NCBI GenBank assembly: GCA_977006965.1
Contig: OZ345375.1
Coordinates: 248,001-312,000, forward strand
Source: Phymatolithon calcareum
Lineage: Eukaryota > Rhodophyta > Florideophyceae > Hapalidiales
DNA: 64,000 nucleotides
Reading direction: 5' to 3'
Part shown: piece by piece, positions 10,396 through 20,226 of the stretch
How the letters are laid out: each line of letters opens with the position of its first letter
Numbering within the stretch: the stretch's first letter is position 1
Position numbers and translations under genes: made by a program
The notes under the pieces: generated by a model
Seen by the model: the letters and a program-made list of their open reading frames with translations, nothing else
What the model was told of the DNA's origin: nothing
Database searches by the model: none

Positions 10396-10810
10396 CATAC
10401 ACGTGTAGACCATCCGAATGTTTCGTACTGCATAGTGTGCGATGTAGGACTGACAGCAATGTAATAAGTGTACGCACGGGAAAGTCTAACTTTCCCCTGG
10501 TGTAGGAATCAAGGTGTCATTTAATCTCCTTCACAATAATCAGCACAGAGTAGAAATTCTGAGTACATACAATATGCACAGGCGATGAAAAACTTCCTTA
10601 GCACGGAATAGGTGACCACCTCTAAACCAGTAGGAGTGGTCCGCATGCTCAGAGCCTCACTACCACAACAAGGGTCCTGGCCTGTGCTGTACTGTAGTAG
10701 GAATAAATGTCGAATACAGCATTATACTCCATACGATATTGGAGTAAACGAGCTTACGTCTTAAAATTTAAAATGGTAGATCACAAATTTGTGATATACA
10801 CATTGTCGAG
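10396..10810. repeat. Dispersed repeat R, uninterrupted copy
   Basis: Runs from TACACGTGTAGACCATCC to beyond GGTAGATCACAAA. The second copy starts at 32758 but is broken by four insertions and continues at 34824 and 36023. This copy therefore serves as the empty-site reference for all four. Confidence 0.75.
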
Positions 10811-11501
10811 AAAACTCTACCAAACGAGGTAGAACAGGTCGGGCACCTCAGGACGATTATTCCCCGGCGCGTGGCGGCACAGTGGTAGTGCGGGCCGTAC
10901 GCGTGAACTGCTTATTGAGCGGGTGGCGCCTCCTAGGCGTACTCAGTTACGGGGGGAGACGGCGTGTGAAGTAGGATGTGTGTACTTTTAATTGATTCCG
11001 ACTTGCCGAGTTTAATGAGATGGGAAACTATTCTAGCTTATATAGTATCCATCTACAGGGGGGAGCTCGAGACTGATTTGGCTTAGACTGTCGTATATTG
11101 CAGGCAGTTAACCGCACGCTAATCGAGATGTTTCGGTTCGCAACGTATGCGTGCCGTTAGGTGCTAGCAATGTAGCGTAAGATTTGCGGATAGTCTCGAG
11201 AGCTGTGCTCGGTGTTCTGCACAGCGACCTCTTGTTTCGGTTAGGTCTTCTGTAGGCTATTGTCGGTACGCAACCGACAATATTGATTGTCTTCTCGTCT
11301 TGAACGTCAATCACGGGTGATCGTTGCTTGACCGTTGACTGGCTCGATGACGGTGTGCCAGGCTGCGCACATATAACCGATGGATGAACGGTTCATATGT
11401 CGAGGGAGCACTGTCTGCCTGGCTGACGATCGATGAGAGATGATAGGTACTTCTCGCAGGATCGAGTCTGCGACACACAGCACTCTTCATCTTACGGCTC
11501 G

Positions 11502-11645
11502 AGGGCCACCTCAGCATTTATTATCGATCTCCAAGTCCATCTCTATCGAACGAAATGTGCGTTGGAGGAGGCATGCGACTGTAGTTGCCTTCTCTAGGTG
11601 AGCCGCTGGGCCACACGTGGAACGTGTCCCATGCGCATGTAGAAC
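11502..11645 (-). repeat. Dispersed repeat encoding a zinc-knuckle-like fragment
   Basis: Closely matches 36101-36246. Read on minus at the second site it gives HGTCSTCGPADHLEKATTVP, which looks like a cysteine-rich stretch of a LINE protein; this is weak. Both copies are fragments. Confidence 0.4.
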
Positions 11646-12339
11646 TTTTTTTCGCTTTGCTAGTGGTACATATGAAATTCATATGTGTGATATGATAGTT
11701 TGTCCATTCTTCTTAGTAAAGGAAGATGGAGGTTTCTGTATTTCGGCTCGAGTGCTTGGCTCCTACACGCAACACGCCTGTGAATCCTCTCGACCACGTA
11801 GAGTCGGAGACCTTTCACCCCTTTCTGGCGCTTCGTCGCTGTGCAAGCCGGCACCGGGGGAATCAGGCGCCAGACCCTTCCCTTCCTTCTTTTCGCTTGC
11901 CCCGCTATTCATTTCACTCGTCATCTTGACGCTGCGAAACTGGCCACTTTCTCTCACGCCTCTTTTTCCTCTTCCTCTTTACGGGCTTCTATCTCGCCTT
12001 TGTTTGCTTCTACTCCTTTTTCGGTTTCTCTTTCTCTCCCTTTCTTTCCTCACTCCAGTCATTCATTCTTTTTGTCTTTCCCGCACTTTTTCTCTCCTCC
12101 GGTCTCCTCTGCCCAGCGCAGCCTGGCGCTATACATACGCTATTGACAGGGAGGTACTAGCAATATTAATTTATTTATTGGTAGAGACAGTGCATTAAGA
12201 ACTACAAGGACAATTCCGGCGATTGCAATAGAGAATCTTAGCGCAATATGAAAATCAACATCGAAAATCTTCTTTATGTTCACCCCAGGTCGTTCTGCTC
12301 CGTATGTTCTTGCAGAAGATGATTAACGCGATTGCATTT

Positions 12340-12679
12340 TCAATTTGGCATGGCAGTAGATTCCATGCTGTGAATGCAATCCGTCCTGTTCACTTTCAAA
12401 AACACCAGAGACTCAAACAGTAGGGACATCATCGCCGCCCTGCTCTCATTCAAAAAGTACTTTGCAATTGACCGAAGTCGTTCTAACACGGCTGCAGAAC
12501 CTAAAAATAAGGTCACTGTTAGCATATGTCCGAGACTCTTCCTCGTGATTACGCTTTTTCTGCATTATGATCTCCGCCATTGAAGGTGTCGCGCTCCGCG
12601 AGGTATAGTTATTCGCACCAGCAGCACTTGCTGAAATTATCCTCAACTTTGCGCAAGCAGCACGTTCTTCATCAGTCAT
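12340..12679 (-). pseudogene. hAT-like C-terminal remnant
   Basis: Two overlapping minus frames joined by a frameshift give GSAAVLERLRSIAKYFLNE and LLFESLVFLKVNR, the same block as at 252-501 and 18384-18872. There is no catalytic part and no clear terminal repeat. It lies immediately left of block B. Confidence 0.55.
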
Positions 12680-13415
12680 AGTATCCGCCTCATTGCGTTG
12701 TATCTTTACGTGTTCAGCGACTCCCTTTTTTCGATGGTCTTGCCAGATACTCTTGGCGTCTTGGTTCGTGGATATCCACGTTTGCCAGCCCGAACATTTA
12801 CTTGAAACTCCCGGGACAGGCAGGGACCTCGCTTTTTTCCTCCTTCGAGTTCCATGTCATGCCATTCCCCTGGCCCAATGTGTTACTCTTGAAGAGAGGC
12901 CTTGGGAGCTTTTAAAGAAAATCAACACATATCCCCAATGCGTCACTGTATCGAGGAGCCACTGCATCTCAGTGATGCTTTTTGCGTGCAGTTGAACGTC
13001 GCCTGTAACTAGGATTGCGTCCACCTGTGGTATAGTGGTAAAACTGCCTCCGCGCACCTGTGCGCATATTTCGGTATGATACAGGCAGGAATGTTGAGGT
13101 CGCCGGTTCGAGTCCTGTCACAAACAAGAATTGAATTAACGTTCCGCAAAGGGCACACGGATGTCGCCGTGGAGTGGTGTGCAGCAGTACTAGCGCGAAG
13201 AAGATACGCGAGTACCAGGAATGGATCCATATCAGGAGCATTTAGAGGACCCCTAGATGTTGAATAATGTACACTTTGTGCAGGGGTAGTGCCAATTCCA
13301 TTGCTCGACATTGATGTTTGTCGTGCAATTAAACAATTCAATTGCTCACTACGGTTAGTCAGCAATTCGGATTGCAATTTGAATACTTCCCGCAATAGTC
13401 AAGTTAATTGTTTAT

Positions 13416-13703
13416 TCATGCCTCTTCTCCTAGGTGTACGAAACTTTCGTCTTCTGCGATAGCCTGTTCAAAACGCTGGTTGACAACGCTTGACATAGCT
13501 TCCTTCACAGTTTGATCATCCCAGTAAGAGCGGTTGACTTTGAGGAAAAGCATCGCCTCGAACACAATAGGAGACGTACGTTTCCTGTGATCAAGCAAAA
13601 TATACTTAGCCATGGACCGAAGACGCTCCACCTCGGCAACCGACCCTAATATGAAGTCGGTGTTCATGTAACTCCGTGCACCGGGTAATCTGACATTCGT
13701 CAC
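13416..13703 (-). pseudogene. hAT C-terminal remnant inside the hAT element
   Basis: An open frame of 95 residues with DFILGSVAEVERLRSMAKYI and VFEAMLFLKVNRSYWDDQ. This is the conserved C-terminal block of this window's hAT-like family. The catalytic and N-terminal zinc-finger parts are absent, so it is an internal-deletion product. Confidence 0.6.
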
Positions 13704-13768
13704 ATGGATGGTTGAATTCAGGAACGTTGTAACTGTATACAGTACGTAGAATTATACGTACCTAATTA

Positions 13769-13838
13769 GGGGAGCACGGCAACATTTTGGCCCGATAGTT
13801 ATTTAGTTGATTTGGGCCAAAATGGTGCAGTGCTCCCC
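13769..13838. repeat. Long hairpin with about 25-bp arms
   Basis: GGGGAGCACGGCAACATTTT (start of the left arm, 13769-13793) is complementary, with a few mismatches, to 13814-13838, around a loop of about 20 bases. It could be a small foldback element nested in the hAT element. I see no clear target duplication. Confidence 0.6.
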
Positions 13839-14542
13839 CGGTGAACGCTTTTACTGGCCCGAGTTATATAATAAAATTAGATGCTACCGACAACCAATTA
13901 CCACGTACTACGCATGATACATTTGAAGTGATCGTTATTTCCGACAACTCTGCTCTTGCTGAACTATACACTTTCGTACAAACTACCTACCAGCAATTCG
14001 AATTGCAATTCTTCATCAGAACCCAATTTGGGTCGAATTGCTACGAATTGCAATTAATTGCAATAGCAATGGATTGCGCACGACCCCTGACTTTGTGTAA
14101 TTCGAATAACCTGCAATAAACAAACAAACAAACAAACTAGGATTGCGGGATTCTTGGACACAAACCGTCGTACACATTAAAATCATATTTGCGTATTCTC
14201 CTAAACAAATAGAGCAAATCCGATAGCCCACATTCTATGCAAATGTTTCTATGAATATGCTCTTTCCCTGGCGAGATCCAAGATTGAGAAGTTAAGTTTA
14301 TACTGTGGGGCCTGCCGAATACTTGATTCAATCTATAAGAAAATGGAATGATGTTCTTAGACACTGCGATAGTCTCTGTGGCTGTCGAGGTCATAAGTCT
14401 TGAATACATATTCCATACTATAGAAATTGTACAACATGCTGGAACATGAGTTCCATCTGAACCATATGTTCTTAAAAGATGACGTGGAAGTGCTGCGAAT
14501 CCATTGAGGTAGAAACAAAAAGAGTGTGCGTTTAACAGCAAG

Positions 14543-14800
14543 GTGGCGATCACGGAAGTTCCGCCGATATTAGCTCAACTCGTCGAATCGAACGCGAGCT
14601 ACAAGACAGATATTCGGACTGAGGTTATTGCATCAACGCTGTTGACACATGCCAAAGAACCTAAGCAGAAACATCCATACGATTGCGGGTTCGAGTCCTG
14701 TCGTGATCGAATCAGCAAGATACATTTGAACGGGGCAATATTTCTCGATTTCTACACAGATGAGTTCTTCGCAAAAGCCCAACAATGTATGCACAATTAA
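14543..14800 (+). other. Short duplicated ORF, block B copy
   Basis: About 85 residues beginning VAITEVPPILAQLVE. The block C counterpart (44436-44690) starts with ATG and matches for 57 residues, then diverges by frameshift. The initiator here is GTG. A perfect B-box-like GGTTCGAGTCC lies inside both copies at the nucleotide level, so this may be a non-coding, tRNA-derived sequence. I do not recognise a protein family. Confidence 0.25.
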
Positions 14801-15147
14801 TCATTGCTAGGCATCAACCTCTTCCAACCACCAAAAGATATTCTTTCATTGAATAAGAACTCAGCATGAAGCATCTTCTCACTTGTGGCCACACTTAATT
14901 CTAGGCGAAAATTCACACTGGAGATGAAAAGCTAAGCGAATTGTGTTTTGCAGCAACTTTGCAAAATGTACACTTCGCTATAGCGTTGATTTGGGAGAGT
15001 AATGAAAACAAGTCTTGCTAATTCGTGAGCTTCTTATATTGATTAAAAGAACAAACCAACTGTACATTGCTGACTGAGATACTGTACTTCCTTCGCGTGA
15101 ATTAGTTTGTCGTACTTGAGCTATCAAAACCTGTTATCGGTTGACTA

Positions 15148-15480
15148 ATGCCTGGGTACATAGCGAGAAATCAAGTGTGGAAACCCCGATCGCTTCCATA
15201 TCTGGAGACCGAAGATTTTCCACGTTTCGGGGAGACAAGAAAAAATCAGCAGAGTTTTGTTTTTCAACTTGACGAGAGTCGAAATGATATTTCGCAACGT
15301 ACACAAGATTACATCCCGAGTACATGTGGTATAAGACGTCCCATACTCTCAGTCTGGAGAGTGGTTTCTTGAACAATGGAGACTACATCTTTGATTTTCA
15401 TATCCGCCCGAAGCGGGATGTAAGAGAAATTGAGGATGCTCTCTTGGAATCTTGGTTGCATCAACTGAAATCAAATGGTA
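15148..15480 (+). pseudogene. Internally deleted paralog of the orphan gene at 52624
   Basis: The start (QLDESRNDISQ) and the end (a shifted frame over FDFHIRPKRDVREIEDALLE) match the intact gene in block C. About 395 bp in the middle are missing, between GGAGAG and TTCTTGAACAATGGAG. At 15155-15159 GGTAC marks the unfilled site of the C-block Gypsy insertion. Confidence 0.65.
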
Positions 15481-16217
15481 CATAGATATGGTTCGTTTTC
15501 CTGGGTCAGGTACGTCATCTGACGTGCAAGTGTAGAGTATTGATAACCTTTTCCATGCTCTGAAGCTACAAAGCAGACCTAAAACTTATTGCATGAATTT
15601 TGTTGCCTCTCTCGGCTTAGCAATACAATAGGAGCCCAGCAGTAATTTAGATCAACATGTAACGCCAAAGCAGGTCATTGGCAATCCTTTGGCGGAACCT
15701 CTTGGATTTCTTTCTTGTTGCTGCCATGGTATGAGCTTCCGATCGGGACCATTTTAGACATAAGAAATATTTTTGCACCAAAGAAAACAGTTGGCCGCAA
15801 CTCACGCGAAAGAAAATTATATGTCAAACGGCTAGCTGGTGCTAAGAGTTTAACCATCTAACTTCTCCTAAAAACTTAATAGTTTGGGCATCAAGTCACC
15901 TGAGAATTCCAGGGCGAACTTCGAAGTTCAACCGCCTTCTGGAGGAAAGGTTGCCTAGTTCGACAGCCCGAATGTTCCACTCTCATGTGAAGAAAACAGA
16001 CGAATTGCGATCGTCGATCTGGAAGGACAGGGTTATCCAGTTGTACTTCGTAAAAAGAAGCATCTGTTTGCAATAGAAGGCAGTGTTGCCATTGTAAATT
16101 CTCAAAAGCCTTCCGAAATATCGCTCAAGTAACTCTTCGATAAGCCACATCTAAGCAGATTATGTTCCTGTAGCAAAGATGCATTTGCCCATTGTATTTC
16201 GTATCGTTCCTGCATGT

Positions 16218-16765
16218 TGTAGAGTACGGGATTCTGTTTGCCGAACTCCTCCGTCACTGGTCTGTAGATAATGGACATTTCCTGGTTTGCTTGCAGTGCC
16301 AAGCCAAGGGAGCGCTCACAGAACGAATACGTATAACGCCCTTACCGCTTCTTCAACACCGGTACTTCTCCCAAGTTCTTGTATCGGAGGTGCTCCTCAT
16401 ACGCCGACTGTACTTGTGCCGACTTCGAGTTACTGTCTTACTGTCCCTTCTCGTTCCTCGTCGCCGCAAGATTTACCAGCCAGTAGTATATACATTCTCC
16501 GTCGCTTACCGTGGGCCGTGATAGTTTGGCAAGCTATCTGACCTCCCCATATTGGTGTCAGCTTATCTACCCATGGTAGGTCATCTTCAATCTAGTGCGT
16601 TGTCTCTGTTTAGTATTTAGGCTCTTCGACCAACCTCAGAAGGTGAGGGTATCGATCAACGACCAAGTAAACCTCTTCATTCAACCCCACACATCTGAGC
16701 TGTCACTGTTGAACCACGAACAACCGGCCATTCCCATGGCGGCCCCTGGCATGACCGGTTCTATA
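16218..16765. mobile_element. Probable solo LTR
   Basis: 548 bp flanked by a 5-bp duplication CATGT (16213-16217 and 16766-16770). The ends are TGTAGA and TCTATA, near-perfect short inverted repeats in LTR style, with a C-to-T change in the final CA. Blocks A (near 4069) and C (near 54178) both lack it and read straight through CGTACTCATC. No coding capacity. Confidence 0.65.
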
Positions 16766-16848
16766 CATGTACTCATCACAGTTGTACTTGAAAAAACAGC
16801 TGACGAAACCACACGCCTCTCATAGTACAGGATGGAATTGAAACAATG

Positions 16849-17175
16849 TTATAATGCTATGCGCACGATCGACAAAAGCATTGCCCCAAGAATGGAAAGA
16901 GAAGGACATCGATTTAACGATACTTCCCTCAATGGTCGCTCAGTCCTTTTCGCTTCTGCCTTAGCTTCGCCTAAGGCAACGTCCTTGGCTGCAGAATCGC
17001 ACCTCCTGCGCATAATTGATCTGCAAATGTAGTGCTCTCGCCAGTCAACAAGGAACCAGGTCTCAGATTCTCCTGCGACATGCATGCTGCTTGCACGGTC
17101 TCTGTCTAGGCGCAATACAAGCCCTTTCATTATTTCTTCCGATACCGCCTTCATCTCGTTCTCTGACGCCGTCAA
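16849..17175 (-). other. ORF shared by the blocks, downstream of the kinase
   Basis: 108 residues with ASENEMKAVSEEIMKGLV, CDSAAKDVALGEAKAEAK and EVSLNRCPSL. The block C counterpart is 54272-54622 (116 residues); the block A one is broken. Conservation of frame between two copies hints at coding, but they may simply be young duplicates. No family recognised. Confidence 0.3.
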
Positions 17176-17262
17176 AGCAATGACTCATGATTTCGGCAAG
17201 TCTCACAAGAGCGCTTGTCAGGAGAAATACGAGCTAAAGAGTACATTAGCATCTTGCATCTC

Positions 17263-17505
17263 TCATGCTGCCTCGGCCCCGTTCCGCGCGCTTGCTGCCG
17301 CCAGAACCATCGGCTTTCTTTCAAGAAGCGCATCTACGGCCGGACGCAGAGCGTCAAAGCAGCTCCTGTCGCCAATATCACTTCGCGCGTCGTGCATGAC
17401 TGCCTTAACGCCAGCGTCCAGCGCTTTTGCCAAGTTGGTGCCATCATCATCAAATGAATCAATCGCATGTGCCGCGGCCGCACACAGCACTCCGCGCAAC
17501 TGTGC
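17263..17505 (-). pseudogene. Kinase pseudogene, block B, DhaL fragment
   Basis: Gives VLCAAAAHAIDSFDDDGTNL and DARSDIGDRSCFDALRPAVD, the last part of the DhaL domain of the intact kinase. It stops at 17505 where the Gypsy remnant begins; the gene resumes at 20226 after a loss of roughly 120-130 bp. The 3' end is also rearranged: the homolog of the stop region is gone. Confidence 0.8.
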
Positions 17506-17791
17506 AGAAATCAGTGCGTTCCTTTATTGAAGGTGCGTGCTTGAGCTACTTATATACCCCTAGATAAGTGAAACTAACTATGATGACACGCATGGTCTCA
17601 CACTCGGAGTGTCAGCTGATAATAATCAAGCTGATCATCTAGCAGACACTGTGTTACTAACGCTAATAATCTTGAACGTTTGACAAACAGTGCGCAGACG
17701 ATACACAGACGTTATGGGTATTGTGTGGCCAAGAAAGCTTTTAACTCGCAATGTCGTTATGCGAGAATAGCAAACGGGATGTTTGCTCGGC

Positions 17792-18179
17792 GAGCTACTC
17801 TCCCCTCGGAGAAGCGAGTTTCAGGGCTTTCTTGGCACGGATGGCGAGAGCCTTAGGTAGCGATTTACGAGCAAGCAGCTTGGAAATCAATTTCGGAACA
17901 TCTTCATATACATCGTGAAGAGGCTCTAGAGTGTTCTCAGCATGAGGGAGTCCACGCCCTCGGACGTGCACGAAAAGTTCATCATCGTGCTCCTCTATTC
18001 CGATGAGCCGTTCGATAGTCATTCCTCTCTCTGACGAAAGAACATGCGGCAGAATTGCCTTGGTGTCCAGAGCGCTGTTACAATAGAAGCGAAGGCGACA
18101 AGCATGAATATCCTCCGTGGTTCCGTTTCGCAAATCCTCGACGGTGAAGACAAAATCACTCAATGCCTTGATGACTCGC
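17792..18179 (-). pseudogene. Gypsy polyprotein C-terminus, chromodomain-like
   Basis: RVIKALSDFVFTVEDLRNG followed by RLRFYCNSALD, SSERGM, LIGIEEHDDELFVHVRGRGL, EPLHDVYEDVP and SKLLARKS. This matches my memory of the tail found after the integrase in oomycete-like Gypsy elements. It joins in frame to RWRGPRR at about 19680, so the two pieces were one reading frame. Confidence 0.65.
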
Positions 18180-18383
18180 CTGGGCAGGCTTTGGTCGCGT
18201 ACTATTTAACGCAATGGCGTTCCATGTTACAATACGGGAATACTATTCACAGCTCTGTGTGCTAGCAAGAGTTACTGCAATAATCAGTGACACCATAATA
18301 GGTTAATTTTATGGCAATCACAACAAAACGATGTACATCACAAGTACTATTCTACAAGAAGACCTTCAAACTAAGTTGTCGGT

Positions 18384-18872
18384 TTAGGCATTCTCTTCCT
18401 CATACACGGCGTGTGCGTTGTTCAACTCCTTGGCACGTTCGGAACGGGACGACTTGATAGCTTGAATCATCAATTGTTCATTCCAAAAACGCTCTTTGTA
18501 CTTCAGGAATACAAGGGCTTCGAAAAGCTGCGGAGGCATCAAACGCCTCTGAACCGTCAGGAAGTGCTTCGCCATGCTCCAAAAAGGCTCAACGTCATCG
18601 AGAGAGCCGAAAATAAAATCGCAGTTCATGTATAACTGAAGGACGGTACTCTCTTGAGTAGAAGAGTCTTGTCCGCGAGCATAGCAGCTTTTGAGATGGT
18701 CGTACGGGTTACTCCATCCTTTGTTCTCCAAAAACACGATAACCGACTTTGGACAGCCGTCACGGGGGCATCGATACTTGAGGTAGACATTATCGGACAG
18801 CGTTTCGCGTCCAATAAATGTCATCAATTGCTGTACGACGTCTTTCTGGCGTGGTTTCGTGGCTGAAGACAT
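18384..18872 (-). CDS. BED-like zinc finger fused to hAT C-terminal block, 162 residues
   Basis: An intact frame from ATG at 18872. Residues about 34-67 form a C..C..H..C finger (CPRDGC, then NPYDHLKSCYARG), like BED fingers. Residues about 84-140 are the hAT-family C-terminal block (DFIFGSLDDVEPFWSMAKHF, MPPQLFEALVFLKYKERFW). The whole catalytic region is missing, yet the frame is clean. It may encode a DNA-binding, dimerising protein derived from a transposase, or just be a deletion product. No terminal repeats were found around it. Confidence 0.5.
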   Translation of the reverse strand: MSSATKPRQKDVVQQLMTFIGRETLSDNVYLKYRCPRDGCPKSVIVFLENKGWSNPYDHLKSCYARGQDSSTQESTVLQLYMNCDFIFGSLDDVEPFWSMAKHFLTVQRRLMPPQLFEALVFLKYKERFWNEQLMIQAIKSSRSERAKELNNAHAVYEEENA

Positions 18873-19042
18873 GGTAGAGGAGCAGCATAAACGACGTGAC
18901 TTCGGTGAGATGCGATGAGCTATAGATCAATACTCTTCCTGGTTGTAATGTAGTTGAACTAGCGTCTGTAATTACTTTGTTCAAAAAATGTGCTCTATGG
19001 AACGTGTTTGAACGTGCGTCAGCATCGCAGTACATTGTTATG

Positions 19043-19530
19043 AGCACCGAACCAAAGACGGGAAATCCTGGCCTTCAAGATGCTGAGGAGAACAAAGGAC
19101 AAAGAAAAGATGTACCTACAAAAGCCGCCTGAGAGCAGAAACAACCAAGAGCTCCAGTCGACCAGGAACGACATTGCCGCTATGGAAAACAGGGAACCGT
19201 TTGTGGAAGCAACCAAACACATTCAAGCAAAGCAGTCTGCCGAAATGCTCATAGAGTGCATGGAAAATGAAGAAGGACTGCTCTGAAATCAAGATACGAG
19301 AAGTTAACTAGATGTCCCTAGGGACACAAAGCCAAATAGCGGGAACACCAGCAGCGAACCCACAAGAACACCACATAGTAAGTAGGACGATCCAGGTTCC
19401 AAACTTTCACCACCGCCTATGGAAGGCGGTAGGTTTCAACGGTCTACACACTGGAAGGTAGCAACTGAGGAAGCCTTGCCCGTATATTCGTAAGACTGTG
19501 AGGCTTTTAAATAAAGTCCAATCAAAACAA
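19043..19530 (+). mobile_element. LINE-A 3' fragment
   Basis: Matches the better copy at 36405-37633: FQDAEEN..., ELQSTRNDIAAMENREPF and the 3' UTR signature GAGGAAGCC...CCCGTATATTCGTA, ending in an A-rich tail. Strongly 5'-truncated and internally shortened. Within the 3' UTR is a small hairpin CCGCCTATGGAAGGCGG (about 19412). Confidence 0.7.
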
Positions 19531-19672
19531 AAAAGTACATTATTATAAATCGCTCTGTAATCTGGATTGGATGCTAACATAGGCAACGTAGTGTGCTGAA
19601 ATAAGAAGTTATTCTTGGTTCTGCAATAGACTATTCCTATTCAATATAGCAATAAACGAGAATTGAAATTAA

Positions 19673-20226
19673 TTATGACCTAAGTCTGCGTCTCGGCCCC
19701 CGCCAGCGCAACGCTAGTTTTTCGCCTTGGAATAACTCGTCGTGTGCGAATAAAACGAAATATCCAACAGTAAAACAAGGGAACTCGCCACGCTTCGCAG
19801 AATTACGAGCTCGTTCGCGATTGGCGTGCAAAGATGAGGCGGCAACGGGGTGAACCTCTTCAATGATCTCGCGAGCCGTATCGAGGTTGAGGAAATTTTC
19901 ATGTTGTGCTTCTGTGAGTGTGTAGATCTGATCTGTTGAATTTCGTCGAATGGTGTATACAGGCGATTTAGAGACCTGATCTGTAAATATTGTTACAGGG
20001 GCAAGATTCTTGCGCTGTGGGGAGGCTGCATGGTTCAATGCAGACTGGAAATTCTGGACAAAGTCGGGCCACTCGGCGTGGTCCATTCATAACTCCGAAA
20101 GCATCGTGCCAAAAATACAAAGAACTTCCTTGTTCACCCTTTCAATACCGCCGTTAGACTATGGCACGTACGGGAGGGTGAAGCGATGTTTGGCCTTAAA
20201 GCCATGGGATACGAGACGAAAAGTTT
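19673..20226 (-). pseudogene. Gypsy integrase fragment
   Basis: One frame running GFKAKHRFTLPYVP, stop, SNGGIERVNKEVL, stop, MDHAEWPDFVQNFQSALNH and GEKLALRWRGPRR. The glutamate of the integrase triad sits in GGIERVNK. Two in-frame stops (near 20160 and 20087) make it dead. At its upstream edge the sequence switches abruptly to kinase. Confidence 0.75.

Larger units (their letters stand above)
9071..12339. other. Long stretch without a confident gene
   Basis: It holds receptor-gene 5' flank repeats (about 9285-9500 and 9780-9990; related copies at 21710-21860 and 62640-62870), a dispersed repeat at 10396-10810, a 145-bp repeat at 11502-11645 and a strongly pyrimidine-rich tract at about 11870-12115. 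The longest open frame (11617-12198) is an artefact of that tract. Confidence 0.5.
13281..14089. mobile_element. Non-autonomous hAT element
   Basis: Terminal repeats start CAGGGGT and run about 25 bp with a few mismatches (left CAGGGGTAGTGCCAATTCC; right, inverted, CAGGGGTCGTGCGCAATCC). A perfect 8-bp duplication ACTTTGTG flanks it (13273-13280 and 14090-14097), as for hAT. It sits inside the SINE. It carries a transposase remnant on minus and an internal long hairpin, but no catalytic domain. Confidence 0.9.
13020..14134 (+). mobile_element. tRNA-derived SINE split by a hAT element
   Basis: Removing the hAT element and one 8-bp duplication leaves about 298 bp. The head has Pol III-like boxes: TGGTATAGTGG at about 13030-13040 (A box) and GGTTCGAGTCC at about 13106-13116 (perfect B box). 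The tail is a run of CAAA units ending at 14134. A 13-bp duplication AACTAGGATTGCG flanks it (13007-13019 and 14135-14147). Block C has the unfilled site near 44050 (AACGAGGATTGCG). The box spacing is longer than in a tRNA gene, so this is a SINE rather than a tRNA. Confidence 0.8.
17506..20226 (-). mobile_element. Decayed chromodomain-type Gypsy element with nested insertions
   Basis: Read leftward it gives the end of an integrase (19673-20226), then, after an insert of about 1.5 kb (18186-19678), the chromodomain-like C-terminus (17792-18179). A noncoding LTR-like part follows, starting TGTGCAGAAATC at 17506. The 5' two-thirds are missing and the break joins directly onto the kinase pseudogene. 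The insert itself holds the zinc-finger ORF at 18384 and a LINE-A scrap. Confidence 0.65.

Noticed and set aside
11617-12198. Open frame of 193 residues on plus
   Set aside because: Driven by the pyrimidine tract (runs of F, L, S, P); no domain, no paralog, and other frames are open too.
13009-13395. Open frame of 128 residues on minus containing DRTRTGDL
   Set aside because: It is antisense to the tRNA-like head of the SINE; this string is a common false protein from such sequences.
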